Shown here one piece after another: positions 7,138-15,959 of a DNA stretch of 32,837 bases. How positions within the stretch are numbered: the stretch's first letter is position 1; each line of letters begins with the position of its first letter. Source of the DNA: JAHECQ01 sp047638695 (GTDB lineage Bacteria; Actinomycetota; Acidimicrobiia; Acidimicrobiales; SZUA-35); contig JBLINY010000043.1 in assembly GCA_047638695.1 (NCBI GenBank), positions 1 to 32,837 on the forward strand, in the 5' to 3' direction. The notes beneath the pieces are model-generated. The model worked only from the letters and a program-made list of their open reading frames with translations, was not told where the DNA came from and did no database searches. The position numbers and the translations under genes are program-made.

Positions 7138-7169
7138 GTAGTCACACTATCGAACCCGTGTGACTACAT
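7136..7169 (-). promoter_or_regulatory. Operator-like inverted repeat of the VapBC module
   Basis: A perfect 12-bp inverted repeat, ATGTAGTCACAC (7136-7147) and GTGTGACTACAT (7158-7169), has a 10-base spacer, so the half-sites are 22 bases (two helical turns) apart on one DNA face. One arm overlaps the vapB start codon, which implies a very short leader or a leaderless mRNA, common in actinobacteria. Autoregulation by VapB/VapC is inferred from the family. Confidence 0.75.
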
Positions 7170-7222
7170 CACCAAGGTAATCTTCCCGTTCGCCCTACAT
7201 CAGTGAGAGGCCAAGCTCGACG

Positions 7223-9547
7223 TCACTCGAGGCATTCGGCGGCAGCGAGTTCAGCGATCTTGTCGCCGTCGTAGCCAAGGATGTCGCTCAGAATCTCGAA
7301 GGTGTGCTGCCCATAGGTCGGACCCGCCCACTCGTAGCGGCCGTGGCTGCGCGACAACAAATAGGGCGGGTTGTCGACCATCACCTTGCGGGCCTCGGGA
7401 TGCGGCCGCCAGTCGTACTGGCCCCGCATGACCAACTGAGGGTCCATGATCGAGTCACCGGAGTCCACAACGTGATGGGCCGGGATGTCGTGAGCCTGCA
7501 ATCGAACCGTGAGACCTGCGGCGTCTTGGCCTGCCGTCCACTCCCCGATGATCGTGTCGATGGCGTCGCGCTCGTCGAGGCGGCGTTGGGTCGACCAGTC
7601 GGCCATGTCGTCTTGACGCATCTCAATGCACAGTGAGCGCCACTGTTCGTCGGTCTGGCAAACAATCGCAATCCACCGATCGTCGCCCTCTGCCGGGTAC
7701 ACCCCATGAGGCGACATGTCGGCGTCGAAGTTGCCCGATCGCGTAACCATCTCGGCACCCCGCTGACGCTCGATCAACGCGGGGCTGAGCAAATGTGTTG
7801 CCGCTTCCATCTGAGAGAAGTCCAAATATTGGCCCTCGCCTGTGCGGCGCCTGTGGTCGAGCGCGGCCAGAATGGCCATCACGCTGAATCGGGGCGATGT
7901 GAAGTCCGTGTAAGCCATGTAGGGCCCCGCCGGAGCGCGGTCTGGCCAACCCGTGATGTCGAAGAACCCGGCGACAGCGGCGGCGAGGTTTCCGAAACCA
8001 GCGAAGCCAGCCATCGGGCCGGTCTGACCCATCACACAGCTCGACAGCATGATGATGCTGGGGTTGATCTCCTTGAGCTCTTCGTAGCCGAAGCCCATCG
8101 AATCCATCGTTCCTGGCGTGAACGATTCGGTGACGAGATCGGCCCAACCCGCCAGGTCCTTCACCACCTCGCGAGCCTCGGGTTTGGCCAGGTTGAGCGT
8201 GAGACCCATCTTCCCGGCGTTGGCCAGGTGCCAGGTGATCGCGTTCTCCTGACCGGGGATGTTGTCGCGATGGCCGAGCGAGGCACGAAGGAGGTCGGGC
8301 CGGTGCTCGGACTCGACGCGAATAACGGTGGCTCCCCAGTGGGCGAGCACTCTGGTGGCCAGCGGCATCGCCGCCACCCATGCAAGGTCGAGCACCTTGA
8401 CGCCAGCGAGCGGTTTCGCCGGCGCGTCGCCTGAATGGGGAAGCGGCGCCGGCCGATCTTTAGCGAGTGAGCCGGGGCCCGAGTTCAGCGATGGGGCTGC
8501 AGCCAGTGCGGACAGTGGGGTGACCGATGCCTTCACCATCGCTCCGGAATGACGGATGCCGTCGATCGGTTCCCAATAATCGCGGGCGTCGAGCTGGGGA
8601 TTGGCGAGCACATCGTCAATGTTCGCGACCGGCACAATCAGAAGTGATCTCTCAGTTGCAGCTGCGGCCAGCTCCGCCTTGGTCTTGGTGGCGGTGAACA
8701 CCTCGATCTCATCCATGATCGAGTCAAATTCGTCCAGGCTGTACTCGCCGTCCTGGATCTTCAGGGCGAAGTCCACGTAGTCACGGGCCAGGGTGTCATC
8801 ACGACACATCCCCTCGGCGTGCATCCACTCGATGAGGCGGCGGGTGTAGGGACCGCCCATAGGCCCGAAAAGCACCGACACAACGACATGGCCGTCCGAA
8901 CTCGGGTAAACCCAACGGACCTTCAGCGTGCCGAGGAACACGCCACCGCCCGCACGGCGGACCTTCGGAAGACCGGCCGGTGCGTTCATGGTGGAGGGAA
9001 GCGATGCACCGAACATCGATGCCTGGACCGCGCAGTCGACGTGCTGACCAAGGCCCGACGCGGCGCGCTCGTGAAGTGCGACAAGAGCGCCCACCACCCC
9101 CTCGGAACATGCGTGCATCCATGCTTGGGGAACCGCCGTGCGGACCGGGGGCCGATCAGGGTCTCCAGTGACCTTCATCTGACCGCTCGAGGCAACCAAT
9201 GTCAGGTCCGTGGCGATCCAGCTCGCCTTCGGTCCCTCCATCCCGAACGGGGTGAGGGCCAACGTTACGAGCGTGGGGTCTGCCGCTCGCAGGTCGGCGA
9301 CGAACGCGAGGTCGGCGGGTAGCCCGTTGGCAATCACGAGGTCGGCGTTCTTCGCCAGTTCCGCGATCGCATCCGCTTCAGCAACCACCGACGTCTTGCC
9401 CCTGTTGTACGCCTCGAACCACGCGTTTCGCTCATAGCCCTCTGGGGGCTCGACGAGCATCACGTCCGCGCCAAGTTGGGCCAACAGGAAGCCGGCCATC
9501 CAGCCGTCCTGGTCGGTCAGATCCAATACCCGATGAGCCGCAAGCAT
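7223..9547 (-). CDS. Tandem double CaiB/BaiF (class III) CoA-transferase
   Basis: A 774-residue protein made of two class III CoA-transferase units of about 390 residues each. The first starts MLAAHRVLDLTDQDGWMAGF, the second PLAGVKVLDLAWVAAMPLATR near residue 383; both carry the RVLDL and GADV/GATV blocks. The second has YMAYTDFTSPRFS with the Asp expected to form the acyl-enzyme; the first has AWMHACSEG there, without Asp, so it may be structural. Such enzymes move CoA between organic acids and start catabolic CoA pathways. The start ATG 9547 has GGGGGT 6 bases upstream; ATG 9580 is possible. It is divergent from the single CoA-transferase at 9717. Confidence 0.87.
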   Translation of the reverse strand: MLAAHRVLDLTDQDGWMAGFLLAQLGADVMLVEPPEGYERNAWFEAYNRGKTSVVAEADAIAELAKNADLVIANGLPADLAFVADLRAADPTLVTLALTPFGMEGPKASWIATDLTLVASSGQMKVTGDPDRPPVRTAVPQAWMHACSEGVVGALVALHERAASGLGQHVDCAVQASMFGASLPSTMNAPAGLPKVRRAGGGVFLGTLKVRWVYPSSDGHVVVSVLFGPMGGPYTRRLIEWMHAEGMCRDDTLARDYVDFALKIQDGEYSLDEFDSIMDEIEVFTATKTKAELAAAATERSLLIVPVANIDDVLANPQLDARDYWEPIDGIRHSGAMVKASVTPLSALAAAPSLNSGPGSLAKDRPAPLPHSGDAPAKPLAGVKVLDLAWVAAMPLATRVLAHWGATVIRVESEHRPDLLRASLGHRDNIPGQENAITWHLANAGKMGLTLNLAKPEAREVVKDLAGWADLVTESFTPGTMDSMGFGYEELKEINPSIIMLSSCVMGQTGPMAGFAGFGNLAAAVAGFFDITGWPDRAPAGPYMAYTDFTSPRFSVMAILAALDHRRRTGEGQYLDFSQMEAATHLLSPALIERQRGAEMVTRSGNFDADMSPHGVYPAEGDDRWIAIVCQTDEQWRSLCIEMRQDDMADWSTQRRLDERDAIDTIIGEWTAGQDAAGLTVRLQAHDIPAHHVVDSGDSIMDPQLVMRGQYDWRPHPEARKVMVDNPPYLLSRSHGRYEWAGPTYGQHTFEILSDILGYDGDKIAELAAAECLE

Positions 9548-9625
9548 CCAGATACCCCCGTGCAGTCGATTCCAACCCATCCTGTCATTACGGTGACGGC
9601 GGGACGATCTTTGGGGGTGTGTCCA

Positions 9626-9709
9626 ATGGCCACGCAATTGCGACGATATGAAGCCGAGCTCGATTGGTTGGATGATCTGGCCAACTGGTTCGTCGACTCG
9701 GCGACCTGA
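9626..9709 (+). CDS. Possible 27-residue leader ORF before the CoA-transferase
   Basis: ATG 9626 is preceded at 6-7 bases by GGGGGTG, a good ribosome binding site, and gives a Trp- and acid-rich peptide (MATQLRRYEAELDWLDDL...). It stops at TGA 9707-9709, 7 bases before the next start, and its stop overlaps the GAGG of that gene. It may be a coupling leader or chance. No family is recognised. Confidence 0.35.
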   Translation: MATQLRRYEAELDWLDDLANWFVDSAT

Positions 9710-9716
9710 GGTCTCG

Positions 9717-10922
9717 ATGCTCAATACGATTCGGGTTCTGGACCTAACGCAGTATTTATCGGGGCCTTCGTCGACCCAAATGTTGGCGCACCTTGGGGCC
9801 GATGTCATCAAGGTCGAGTTCGGACCGGCGGGAGATCCGACTCGGTCGCTGCCGGGCTTGCGGAACGACCGCAGTGGGTTCTTCGTGCAGCAGAACCGCG
9901 GTAAGCGCAGCATCTGCGTCGACTTCGCCGACCCCCGTTCGCATGAGCTGATCGCCGAGCTCGCCGGTGAGTGCGATGTGATGGTCGAGAACTTCAGCGC
10001 CGGCGTTCTCGAACGACGCGGACTCGACTACGTCGCGCTGTCCAAGCGATACCCAAAGCTGATCGTGGCATCGATATCGGCTTTCGGCCGTACCGGCTCT
10101 CTGGCGCACTTGCCCGGATACGACATCATCGGCCAGGCATACTCGGGCGTGATGGCCGTCACCGGCGAGCCCGATGGGTTCCCGCAGGCCGCCGGAGTCG
10201 GCATTGCCGATTGCTCGGCCGGGGCATTCGCGTTCGGTGCCATCGGCCACGCACTGTTCGCCCGCACGCTGACCGGCGAGGGTCAGCACATCGATGTCTC
10301 ACTCGTCGAGTCGCTGTTCACGATGCAGGCACTTGCGGTGCAGAGGCCGAGCGTCGAAGGGTTGGATCATCGCCAGGTCCGAAGCGGTCGGCTCCACGGA
10401 GCGGTCGCACCCACCGGCTGCTACCGGTCACCCGACGGGTTCATCGCAATCCAGGTGCTCGCTCCTCAGTGGGATCGACTATGCGAGGCGGCCGCGTCCG
10501 TCGGATTGGGCGACGATGCTCGCTTCACCACATCGGAGCTGCGGGCTGAGAATCGCGAGGTTCTGGCCGAGGTCCTGGAAGCGTGGATGCTGACGTTCGC
10601 GACTGACGAGGAGCTGTTGAAGACGCTCGAGGAGCATCGGTGTCCAGCCTCACCGATCGTCGATCCGGCCGAGGCCGGCAACTACCCCTGGTTCCGCGAG
10701 CGCGGTGCGTTACGAGACATCACCGACCCGTTCATCGGGGAAATGACCGTGCCAGGGTTCCCGATGCACTTCAGCGGCCACGGCGAGCCCGGCGACGAGA
10801 GTCCTGCTCCGACCCTTGGCGAGCACAGCAGGGACGTGCTGACCGACGTTCTCGGTTATGACGAGGCGCAGATCGACAGGTTGTTCGCCGCCGGAACCGT
10901 GTCGGCGCCGGCACTTCCTTAG
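9717..10922 (+). CDS. CaiB/BaiF (class III) CoA-transferase
   Basis: A 401-residue protein of normal family length. N-terminal MLNTIRVLDLTQYLSGP, LGADVIKVE, RGKRSICVDF, the motif VENFSAG and IADCSAGAFA (Asp near residue 165, the expected catalytic aspartate), and GQHIDVSLVES are all present. The reaction would be transfer of CoA from a donor such as succinyl-CoA or formyl-CoA to an organic acid. ATG 9717 has GAGG 5 bases before it. It lies divergent from the double CoA-transferase and upstream of the DUF2889 gene (21 bases apart), so the two probably share an mRNA. The substrate is unknown. Confidence 0.9.
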   Translation: MLNTIRVLDLTQYLSGPSSTQMLAHLGADVIKVEFGPAGDPTRSLPGLRNDRSGFFVQQNRGKRSICVDFADPRSHELIAELAGECDVMVENFSAGVLERRGLDYVALSKRYPKLIVASISAFGRTGSLAHLPGYDIIGQAYSGVMAVTGEPDGFPQAAGVGIADCSAGAFAFGAIGHALFARTLTGEGQHIDVSLVESLFTMQALAVQRPSVEGLDHRQVRSGRLHGAVAPTGCYRSPDGFIAIQVLAPQWDRLCEAAASVGLGDDARFTTSELRAENREVLAEVLEAWMLTFATDEELLKTLEEHRCPASPIVDPAEAGNYPWFRERGALRDITDPFIGEMTVPGFPMHFSGHGEPGDESPAPTLGEHSRDVLTDVLGYDEAQIDRLFAAGTVSAPALP

Positions 10923-10943
10923 ACGCTCGAGGGTCCGTATGTG

Positions 10944-11654
10944 ATGTTTGAGCGACGACCTTCTACCGTTGCGCGGGTGCAAATTGAAGAGGTGCCAGCC
11001 GAGCAAGAGCTAATCCACCACCGCGCTTATGACGTGCAGGTGTTCCGAGTCGACGAGAGCCACTTGCGGATCCGGGGTCGGGTGACCGACACGAAGCCCG
11101 ACGGGCTCTGGTTCCTCGACGGGGATAAGCCGATGGTCGGCCACGACATGGTGGTTGATCTGATCGTCGGATTCCCGACGATGGAGATCGTCGACGCGGT
11201 GGCGGTCATGGACACCATGCCGAATCGCGTCTGCCAAGACGGACTGCCGACCTACAAGCAGCTCATCGGGGTGTCTATCTCCCGCGGGTACACGCACAAG
11301 GTCCGGGAATTGTTCGGTGGACCGCGGGCATGCACCCACATCACCGCTCTGCTGCTGGCGATGGGTCCGGCGGCTACGCAGTCGTACTTCGGGATGCAAC
11401 GTCGGAACGACCAGTCGCAGGGTCAACCGGTTGGGATTACGACAAGGTCGGAATCTGAGCTCTCAGTTCATCTGATGAAACAGCAGCGCGGACACTTCGC
11501 CCGCAACCAAAACACGTGTCATGTCTGGGCCGACGACGGACCTATGGAGCAGAAGATCAAAGCGGGCGAGGAGCTCGATCCGCCGCTCTGGGCCATCGAA
11601 CGCATGGAAAAGCTCGGCCTCGACCCCATGGAGACCTGGCGCAACGCGCGCTGA
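10944..11654 (+). CDS. DUF2889 family protein
   Basis: A 236-residue protein with DGLWFLDG, HDMVVDLIVGFPTMEIVDAVAVM, the block SRGYTHKVRELFGGPRACTHITALLL, FARNQNTCHVW and GLDPMETWRNAR. The GC/ACTHI plus LL(x)5 pattern and the MEIVDA strand match DUF2889, whose function is not known but whose genes often lie beside CoA-transferase or acyl-CoA catabolic genes. I chose ATG 10944; GTG 10941 directly before it sits 7 bases after GAGGG and is equally possible. It follows the CoA-transferase by 21 bases. Confidence 0.75.
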   Translation: MFERRPSTVARVQIEEVPAEQELIHHRAYDVQVFRVDESHLRIRGRVTDTKPDGLWFLDGDKPMVGHDMVVDLIVGFPTMEIVDAVAVMDTMPNRVCQDGLPTYKQLIGVSISRGYTHKVRELFGGPRACTHITALLLAMGPAATQSYFGMQRRNDQSQGQPVGITTRSESELSVHLMKQQRGHFARNQNTCHVWADDGPMEQKIKAGEELDPPLWAIERMEKLGLDPMETWRNAR

Positions 11655-11708
11655 CCGAGATTGGCCGATCATCAGCGAGGCAGACTCGCACCGTGTGATC
11701 CGGGCCTT

Positions 11709-11747
11709 GTTGCTACTCGAGGTTGCTACTCGGTGTCGTTACTCGAT
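11709..11747 (-). repeat. 13-bp tandem repeat carrying the stop codon of the deacetylase
   Basis: Three 13-bp units, of the form (N)(T/C)CGAGTA(A/G)C(A/G)AC on the minus strand: 11735-11747 ends the gene with TAA, and 11722-11734 and 11709-11721 follow it and each contain TAG. Because 13 is not a multiple of 3, the three stops fall in three different frames. Confidence 0.8.
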
Positions 11748-12596
11748 GCCGAATGAGGTGCCGGCGTGATGGGCGGCGGCGATGTCGGTCATCTTCGAGA
11801 ACGTGATGCCGAGGTCAGCGATCTGATCGATCCAATTCTCCATCGCGAGGAGACGATGTCCACGGCCGATCACCTGCGGGTGGAAGATCGGGGTGACCAC
11901 GCCCGCCTGTACGTCGCGAGCCATCCACTCAACATCGCCGGTGAAGTTCGCAAACATGTCCTCCGGTCGTTTCAGCCCGGGCATCAACATGCGCTTGAAC
12001 GTGACGAACTCGAGGTAGACGTAGTCGTCGAGGGTCCACGACCACGGCAACTCGACCAGTGGTGTATCCCGACCGAATTTCACCGGGCCGTCCATTGGAT
12101 ACTCGTCGCCGGAACGAAGTGCGTAGGGCTGGTAGTCATGGCCCATAAGCGAGGAGTCATAGGTCATGCCGTACTCGACGAGCAGGTCGATCGTCTGGTT
12201 CGTCATCTCCCCGGCGGGCGAGCGGTAGCCGGTCGGCGCCGCGCCGGTCAGCTTCTCGACCAGCTCGATGGTCCGAACGAACAGCGCCCGTTCTTCCTCC
12301 TCCGAGAGCAGCGGGTTCAGCTCGTGGGTGTAGCCGTGCAGCCCGACCTCGCACCCATGGTCGGCGACCATCTTGCACACGTCGGGGTAGGTCTCAATCG
12401 TGTGGCCGGGAATGAACCAAGTGGAGCCGATGTCGCGCTTTTCGAGCATCTTCAGGATGCGCGGCACGGCAACGGCACCGAATTCGCCTCGTGATACCGG
12501 CGTCGGCGTGCCCATGCGTCGCATCAGCCAGACAGACGGGCCGTCGAAGTCGAAGGTGAGGCACACGTGCCCTCGGTCGTTGACGGTAAAACTCAT
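11739..12596 (-). CDS. Polysaccharide deacetylase (NodB-homology) family hydrolase
   Basis: A 285-residue protein. Motif 1 is LTFDFD (Asp16, Asp18), motif 2 LHGYTH (His87, His91), motif 3 GYRSPAGE (Arg125), the standard metal and catalytic set of the NodB fold. No signal peptide or extra domain is visible, so it is cytoplasmic. This fits the sub-group of cyclic-imide or N-formyl/peptidoglycan-like amidohydrolases as well as true chitin-type deacetylases. ATG 12596 follows GGGAGAG. Its 3' end has a 13-bp tandem repeat carrying the stop. Confidence 0.85.
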   Translation of the reverse strand: MSFTVNDRGHVCLTFDFDGPSVWLMRRMGTPTPVSRGEFGAVAVPRILKMLEKRDIGSTWFIPGHTIETYPDVCKMVADHGCEVGLHGYTHELNPLLSEEEERALFVRTIELVEKLTGAAPTGYRSPAGEMTNQTIDLLVEYGMTYDSSLMGHDYQPYALRSGDEYPMDGPVKFGRDTPLVELPWSWTLDDYVYLEFVTFKRMLMPGLKRPEDMFANFTGDVEWMARDVQAGVVTPIFHPQVIGRGHRLLAMENWIDQIADLGITFSKMTDIAAAHHAGTSFGIE

Positions 12597-12657
12597 GACG
12601 GTTCTCTCCCGGTAAGGAATTGTTGTTCAGACCAGCCCTCTTTATAGGGCGTTGATT

Positions 12658-12699
12658 CGAGATCAGACACTCGAGATCAGACACTCGAGATCAAACATT
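12658..12699 (-). repeat. 14-bp tandem repeat carrying the stop codon of the second amidohydrolase
   Basis: Three 14-bp units on the minus strand: aatgttTGAtctcg (12686-12699, ending the gene), then agtgtcTGAtctcg twice (12672-12685, 12658-12671). Each repeats the gene's TGA, and the 14-base spacing puts the three stops in three frames. Confidence 0.85.
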
Positions 12700-14148
12700 G
12701 GTCGGCGTCTCCAAGAGATCGGTGACCGCTGCTCCCACTTGTGTGCCCGAGAAGAAGTCGGGATCGTTCGCCGTCCAGAAATGAGCCGGGTTCGTGAACG
12801 TAAAGTCGCGGAAGTCGTCGCGAGACATCACGCCATCGGTCACCATGCCCCACGCCGACGGCAGCACCCGCTCCATTCTCGTCACGTCGAAGTGGCCGAT
12901 GTCGGAGCTGAAGAGTGCATTGAGCCTCGCTCCGAAGGGGTTGGCCTTGGTGTTGAAGGCCGTGGCGTTCATTGAGTCATCTGCCTCGCAGCCGAAGTAG
13001 AAGTTCGGGACGAAGAGGTCAGCGATGTCTTCCTCTTTGCTGATACCACACGGTGCGTAGTCGTCGAGATTCGCCTCGCCACCGGTGTTGGTGGACGCTC
13101 TCTCGTTGAGGGCTGCGAACAGCGCAGCATCGCGACCGTCCATCAACTCGGCCATCCGTTCCGATCCGTACTGGCCGGCGAGCGCCATCAGACCCTCGTG
13201 ATCGAGGTTGGCCGGATCGGTGTGGGACAGCGCATCTGCATTGCGCTTCTCCCAGTGCTCGATGAGATCTGCGTAGAGCTGGCAGGCCCACGCGGTGCCG
13301 CCTTCGAGAAAGCCGACCCGGAGGTCAGGGAAGCGGCGGGTCACGCCACCGAGGAAGAGCGCCTTGCAGATCGCCTCGGCGGTAGATGCAAAATGCCCGA
13401 TGTGGTTGTAGGTGAAGTTCGATGGCGACCGTCGCAGCGCGTAGCCGCGGCCACCGGCGTGGAAGGTCGGCGATACACCGAGCTCGATACACGCTTGCCA
13501 CACCGGGTCGTAGTCGTACTCGGAATCGATTCCGAAGACGTCGTACCAGACGCTGCCAAGCTTCTTGGCCGACTCGTCACCGGCGACGGCGGCGGGGACG
13601 GGTCGAGGGATCATGCCGCTGAGCAGACACGCCTTGAGACCAAGCTCGTTGCGCACGAACTCCAGCTCGGCGATCGCTTCGTCCGGCGTATGCATCGGTA
13701 TACACGCGACGGCGGCCATCTTGTCGGTCTGGTCAGCGAAGTGCTCGGCGCTGAAGATGTTGAATGCCCGGGTTCCAGCCTGTCGGACTTCGGCGTCAGC
13801 AATGCGACTCGTGATCGTGCCGCCGGTTGGGTACATGACACAGAAATCGAGCCCTAGCTCCTCCATCCTCTCACCGAGGAGCGCGGGCATCATCGCAGTG
13901 GCGCGGTCGCGGGTGTTGGCCATCGGCACCATCCAGAATCCGGGATGGCCGATCCGCTTGTCCCGTCGGCCTTGGGGGCCCATCTCCTGCACCGCCACGA
14001 TCTCTTCGAGCCCGTCAAAGGCCGCCGCCGCCTTTTCCCCGCCGATCTCACGCATCCGCTCGACAACGAGCGGCCCGAACTCCAACCAGTGGGCATCGGA
14101 GTCGATGATCGGATGATCGAGCTGAGCATGAACTGCTTGTGCGTCCAC
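12691..14148 (-). CDS. Amidohydrolase family protein (Amidohydro_2), 485 residues
   Basis: The N-terminus reads HPIIDSDAHWLEF (DxH metal motif), followed by GFWMVPMANT, MYPTGGTI, VSPTFHAGGRGY (His), VGFLEGGTAWACQLYADLIEHW, a Cys-rich insert around NFYFGCEADDS, and LFSSDIGHFDVTRM, whose Asp occupies the terminal metal position. At about 485 residues it is longer than the 2075 enzyme by a C-terminal extension. The start is GTG 14148, preceded by AAGGGA at 7 bases; the frame upstream is not family-like. It reads in the same direction as the acyl-CoA synthetase at 14327 (178 bases upstream) and the deacetylase downstream, so it may be part of the same catabolic unit. Confidence 0.87.
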   Translation of the reverse strand: MDAQAVHAQLDHPIIDSDAHWLEFGPLVVERMREIGGEKAAAAFDGLEEIVAVQEMGPQGRRDKRIGHPGFWMVPMANTRDRATAMMPALLGERMEELGLDFCVMYPTGGTITSRIADAEVRQAGTRAFNIFSAEHFADQTDKMAAVACIPMHTPDEAIAELEFVRNELGLKACLLSGMIPRPVPAAVAGDESAKKLGSVWYDVFGIDSEYDYDPVWQACIELGVSPTFHAGGRGYALRRSPSNFTYNHIGHFASTAEAICKALFLGGVTRRFPDLRVGFLEGGTAWACQLYADLIEHWEKRNADALSHTDPANLDHEGLMALAGQYGSERMAELMDGRDAALFAALNERASTNTGGEANLDDYAPCGISKEEDIADLFVPNFYFGCEADDSMNATAFNTKANPFGARLNALFSSDIGHFDVTRMERVLPSAWGMVTDGVMSRDDFRDFTFTNPAHFWTANDPDFFSGTQVGAAVTDLLETPTNV

Positions 14149-14326
14149 GTTTTTCCCTTCGCGAGGCCGGCAAGGGCTGTGTCCGACCAGTCTTGCACGG
14201 GCCGGGTGCCGGCGGCCCGTATTGTGACGGGAGTTGCGAACCAATCACCTGGAAACACCACTACACGGGACAAGAACGACATCAGAAGGGTCGCTTGGGT
14301 CAGGGCACCACGGTCGCCAGCGGACC

Positions 14327-15841
14327 TCAGGCAATTTCAGAGTCGTGATCGGCCCAGTACGGGGCTCGCAACTCTCGCTTGAGCACCTTCCCCGGTCCGG
14401 ACTTCGGCAGTTCTTCGGTTCGCAACTCAACCGAACGCGGCACCTTGTACCCCGCGATCGACTGGCGAACATGGGCGACGATGTCGTCGGGCGAAACATC
14501 CATGGTCGGACGAGGAACCACGACGGCATGGACTGCTTCGCCCCACTTCTCGTCGGGGATGCCGAACACTGCCGCCTCGAGAACCGCCGGGTGGGTGTAG
14601 ATAGCGTCCTCAACCTCGGTGCAATACACGTTCTCGCCGCCTGAGATAATCATGTCCTTTGATCGATCAAGGAGGAACAGGTAGCCGTTGTCGTCGACCC
14701 GACCAACATCACCTGTTCGGTACCAGCTGTCCTGCAGAACCTCAGCGGTCTGTTCAGGCTTGTTCCAATACCCGGCCATGACATTTGCGCCCCGCACCAC
14801 GACTTCGCCAGGCCGACCGTCGGTCATCTGTTGGTTTTCGGGGCCCAAGATCTGAAGATCGACACCGACAACGGTCTGGCCGCAGCTGGTGGCCTGTCCG
14901 GTCTCGAGCAGAGTTTCCTCATGCCGCAGCCCTGATACGAGAGGCGCGGTCTCCGTCGCACCGTAGAGATGCAAGAACTCCGTGGTTGGGAACGCTTGAG
15001 TCGCCCGCCGAATCACTTCGAGAGGCACCGGTGAGCCACCGTGGGCGTAGATGCGCATGCTCGAGACGTCGCGAGGATTGCTCAGTTGCGCCTCCACCTG
15101 CGCCGCCAACATCGAAGGCACTCCCAGGGTGAGGGTGACTCCCTCGGACTCAATCTGGTCAAGCGTCGCGGCGGGGTCGAAGGCCGGGACAACGATCTGC
15201 GGGATGGCGAAGTAGAGGCACTGCAGCACGCTGTTCGAACCAGCAGCATGGAACATCGGGGCAATAATCTGGTAAACGTCGCCGGCACCGAACGCCTGCA
15301 GCATCTGCGAGTGGTAGGTGTTCGCTATCAGGTTGCCGTGGGTGAGCATCACGCCCTTCGATGCCCCGGTCGTGCCCCCCGTATAGAACAGACCAGCAAG
15401 ATCCTCGGGGGTGATAGTCGGGTCGAACTCGACCTCAGCGGCCTTGTCGATCCGGTTTACGTAGTCGTCAGTGTCGAGCCGCACCACGGTGTCGACGAGG
15501 TCAGCCAGCGGGCCGGGGTCTCGATCGATGAACAAGACTTTGGCACCCGAGTCCTCCAATGCGTACGCCAGCTCGGCATCGGCCCATCGAAAGTTCAGTG
15601 GGACCTGAACTCTCCCGGCGGCCGAAACACCGCAGTACAGCTCGAGGAACTCGATCGAGTTGAACGCAAGCACCGCGACGCGGTCGCCCCGATCCGCTCC
15701 GAGGTCGGCGAGTACCGAGCCGAGCCGCCGACATCTCGATACGAACTCGGCGAAGGTAAGTCGAACGTCGCCGCAAACGAAGCCTTCTGCATCGCCCGCG
15801 ATCAGCTCTGCCCGCAGCAGTGGATTTCTGAATGTGTGCAT
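14327..15841 (-). CDS. AMP-forming acyl-CoA synthetase
   Basis: A 504-residue adenylate-forming enzyme. The ATP-binding motif YTGGTTGASKG (about residue 170), the GATETAP motif, the hinge YRTGDVGRVDDNGYLFLLDR and the C-terminal SGPGKVLKRELR Lys motif are all present, so it should convert a carboxylate to acyl-AMP and then acyl-CoA. ATG 15841 (MHTFRN) follows GAGG at 9-10 bases. No membrane segment is seen. The TetR gene lies 118 bases upstream on the same strand and probably regulates it. The substrate is not readable; chain length cannot be inferred. Confidence 0.9.
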   Translation of the reverse strand: MHTFRNPLLRAELIAGDAEGFVCGDVRLTFAEFVSRCRRLGSVLADLGADRGDRVAVLAFNSIEFLELYCGVSAAGRVQVPLNFRWADAELAYALEDSGAKVLFIDRDPGPLADLVDTVVRLDTDDYVNRIDKAAEVEFDPTITPEDLAGLFYTGGTTGASKGVMLTHGNLIANTYHSQMLQAFGAGDVYQIIAPMFHAAGSNSVLQCLYFAIPQIVVPAFDPAATLDQIESEGVTLTLGVPSMLAAQVEAQLSNPRDVSSMRIYAHGGSPVPLEVIRRATQAFPTTEFLHLYGATETAPLVSGLRHEETLLETGQATSCGQTVVGVDLQILGPENQQMTDGRPGEVVVRGANVMAGYWNKPEQTAEVLQDSWYRTGDVGRVDDNGYLFLLDRSKDMIISGGENVYCTEVEDAIYTHPAVLEAAVFGIPDEKWGEAVHAVVVPRPTMDVSPDDIVAHVRQSIAGYKVPRSVELRTEELPKSGPGKVLKRELRAPYWADHDSEIA

Positions 15842-15959
15842 CTTTGCTACCTCTTCCAACAGGACCCGCACGTCGGGGGCCGATTCTACGATCCTCGAGC
15901 GCTGCGATCACCGCTACCGAGCGCCCCGACTCGGCCTGACCGAAGGCAATCGAACGGAA

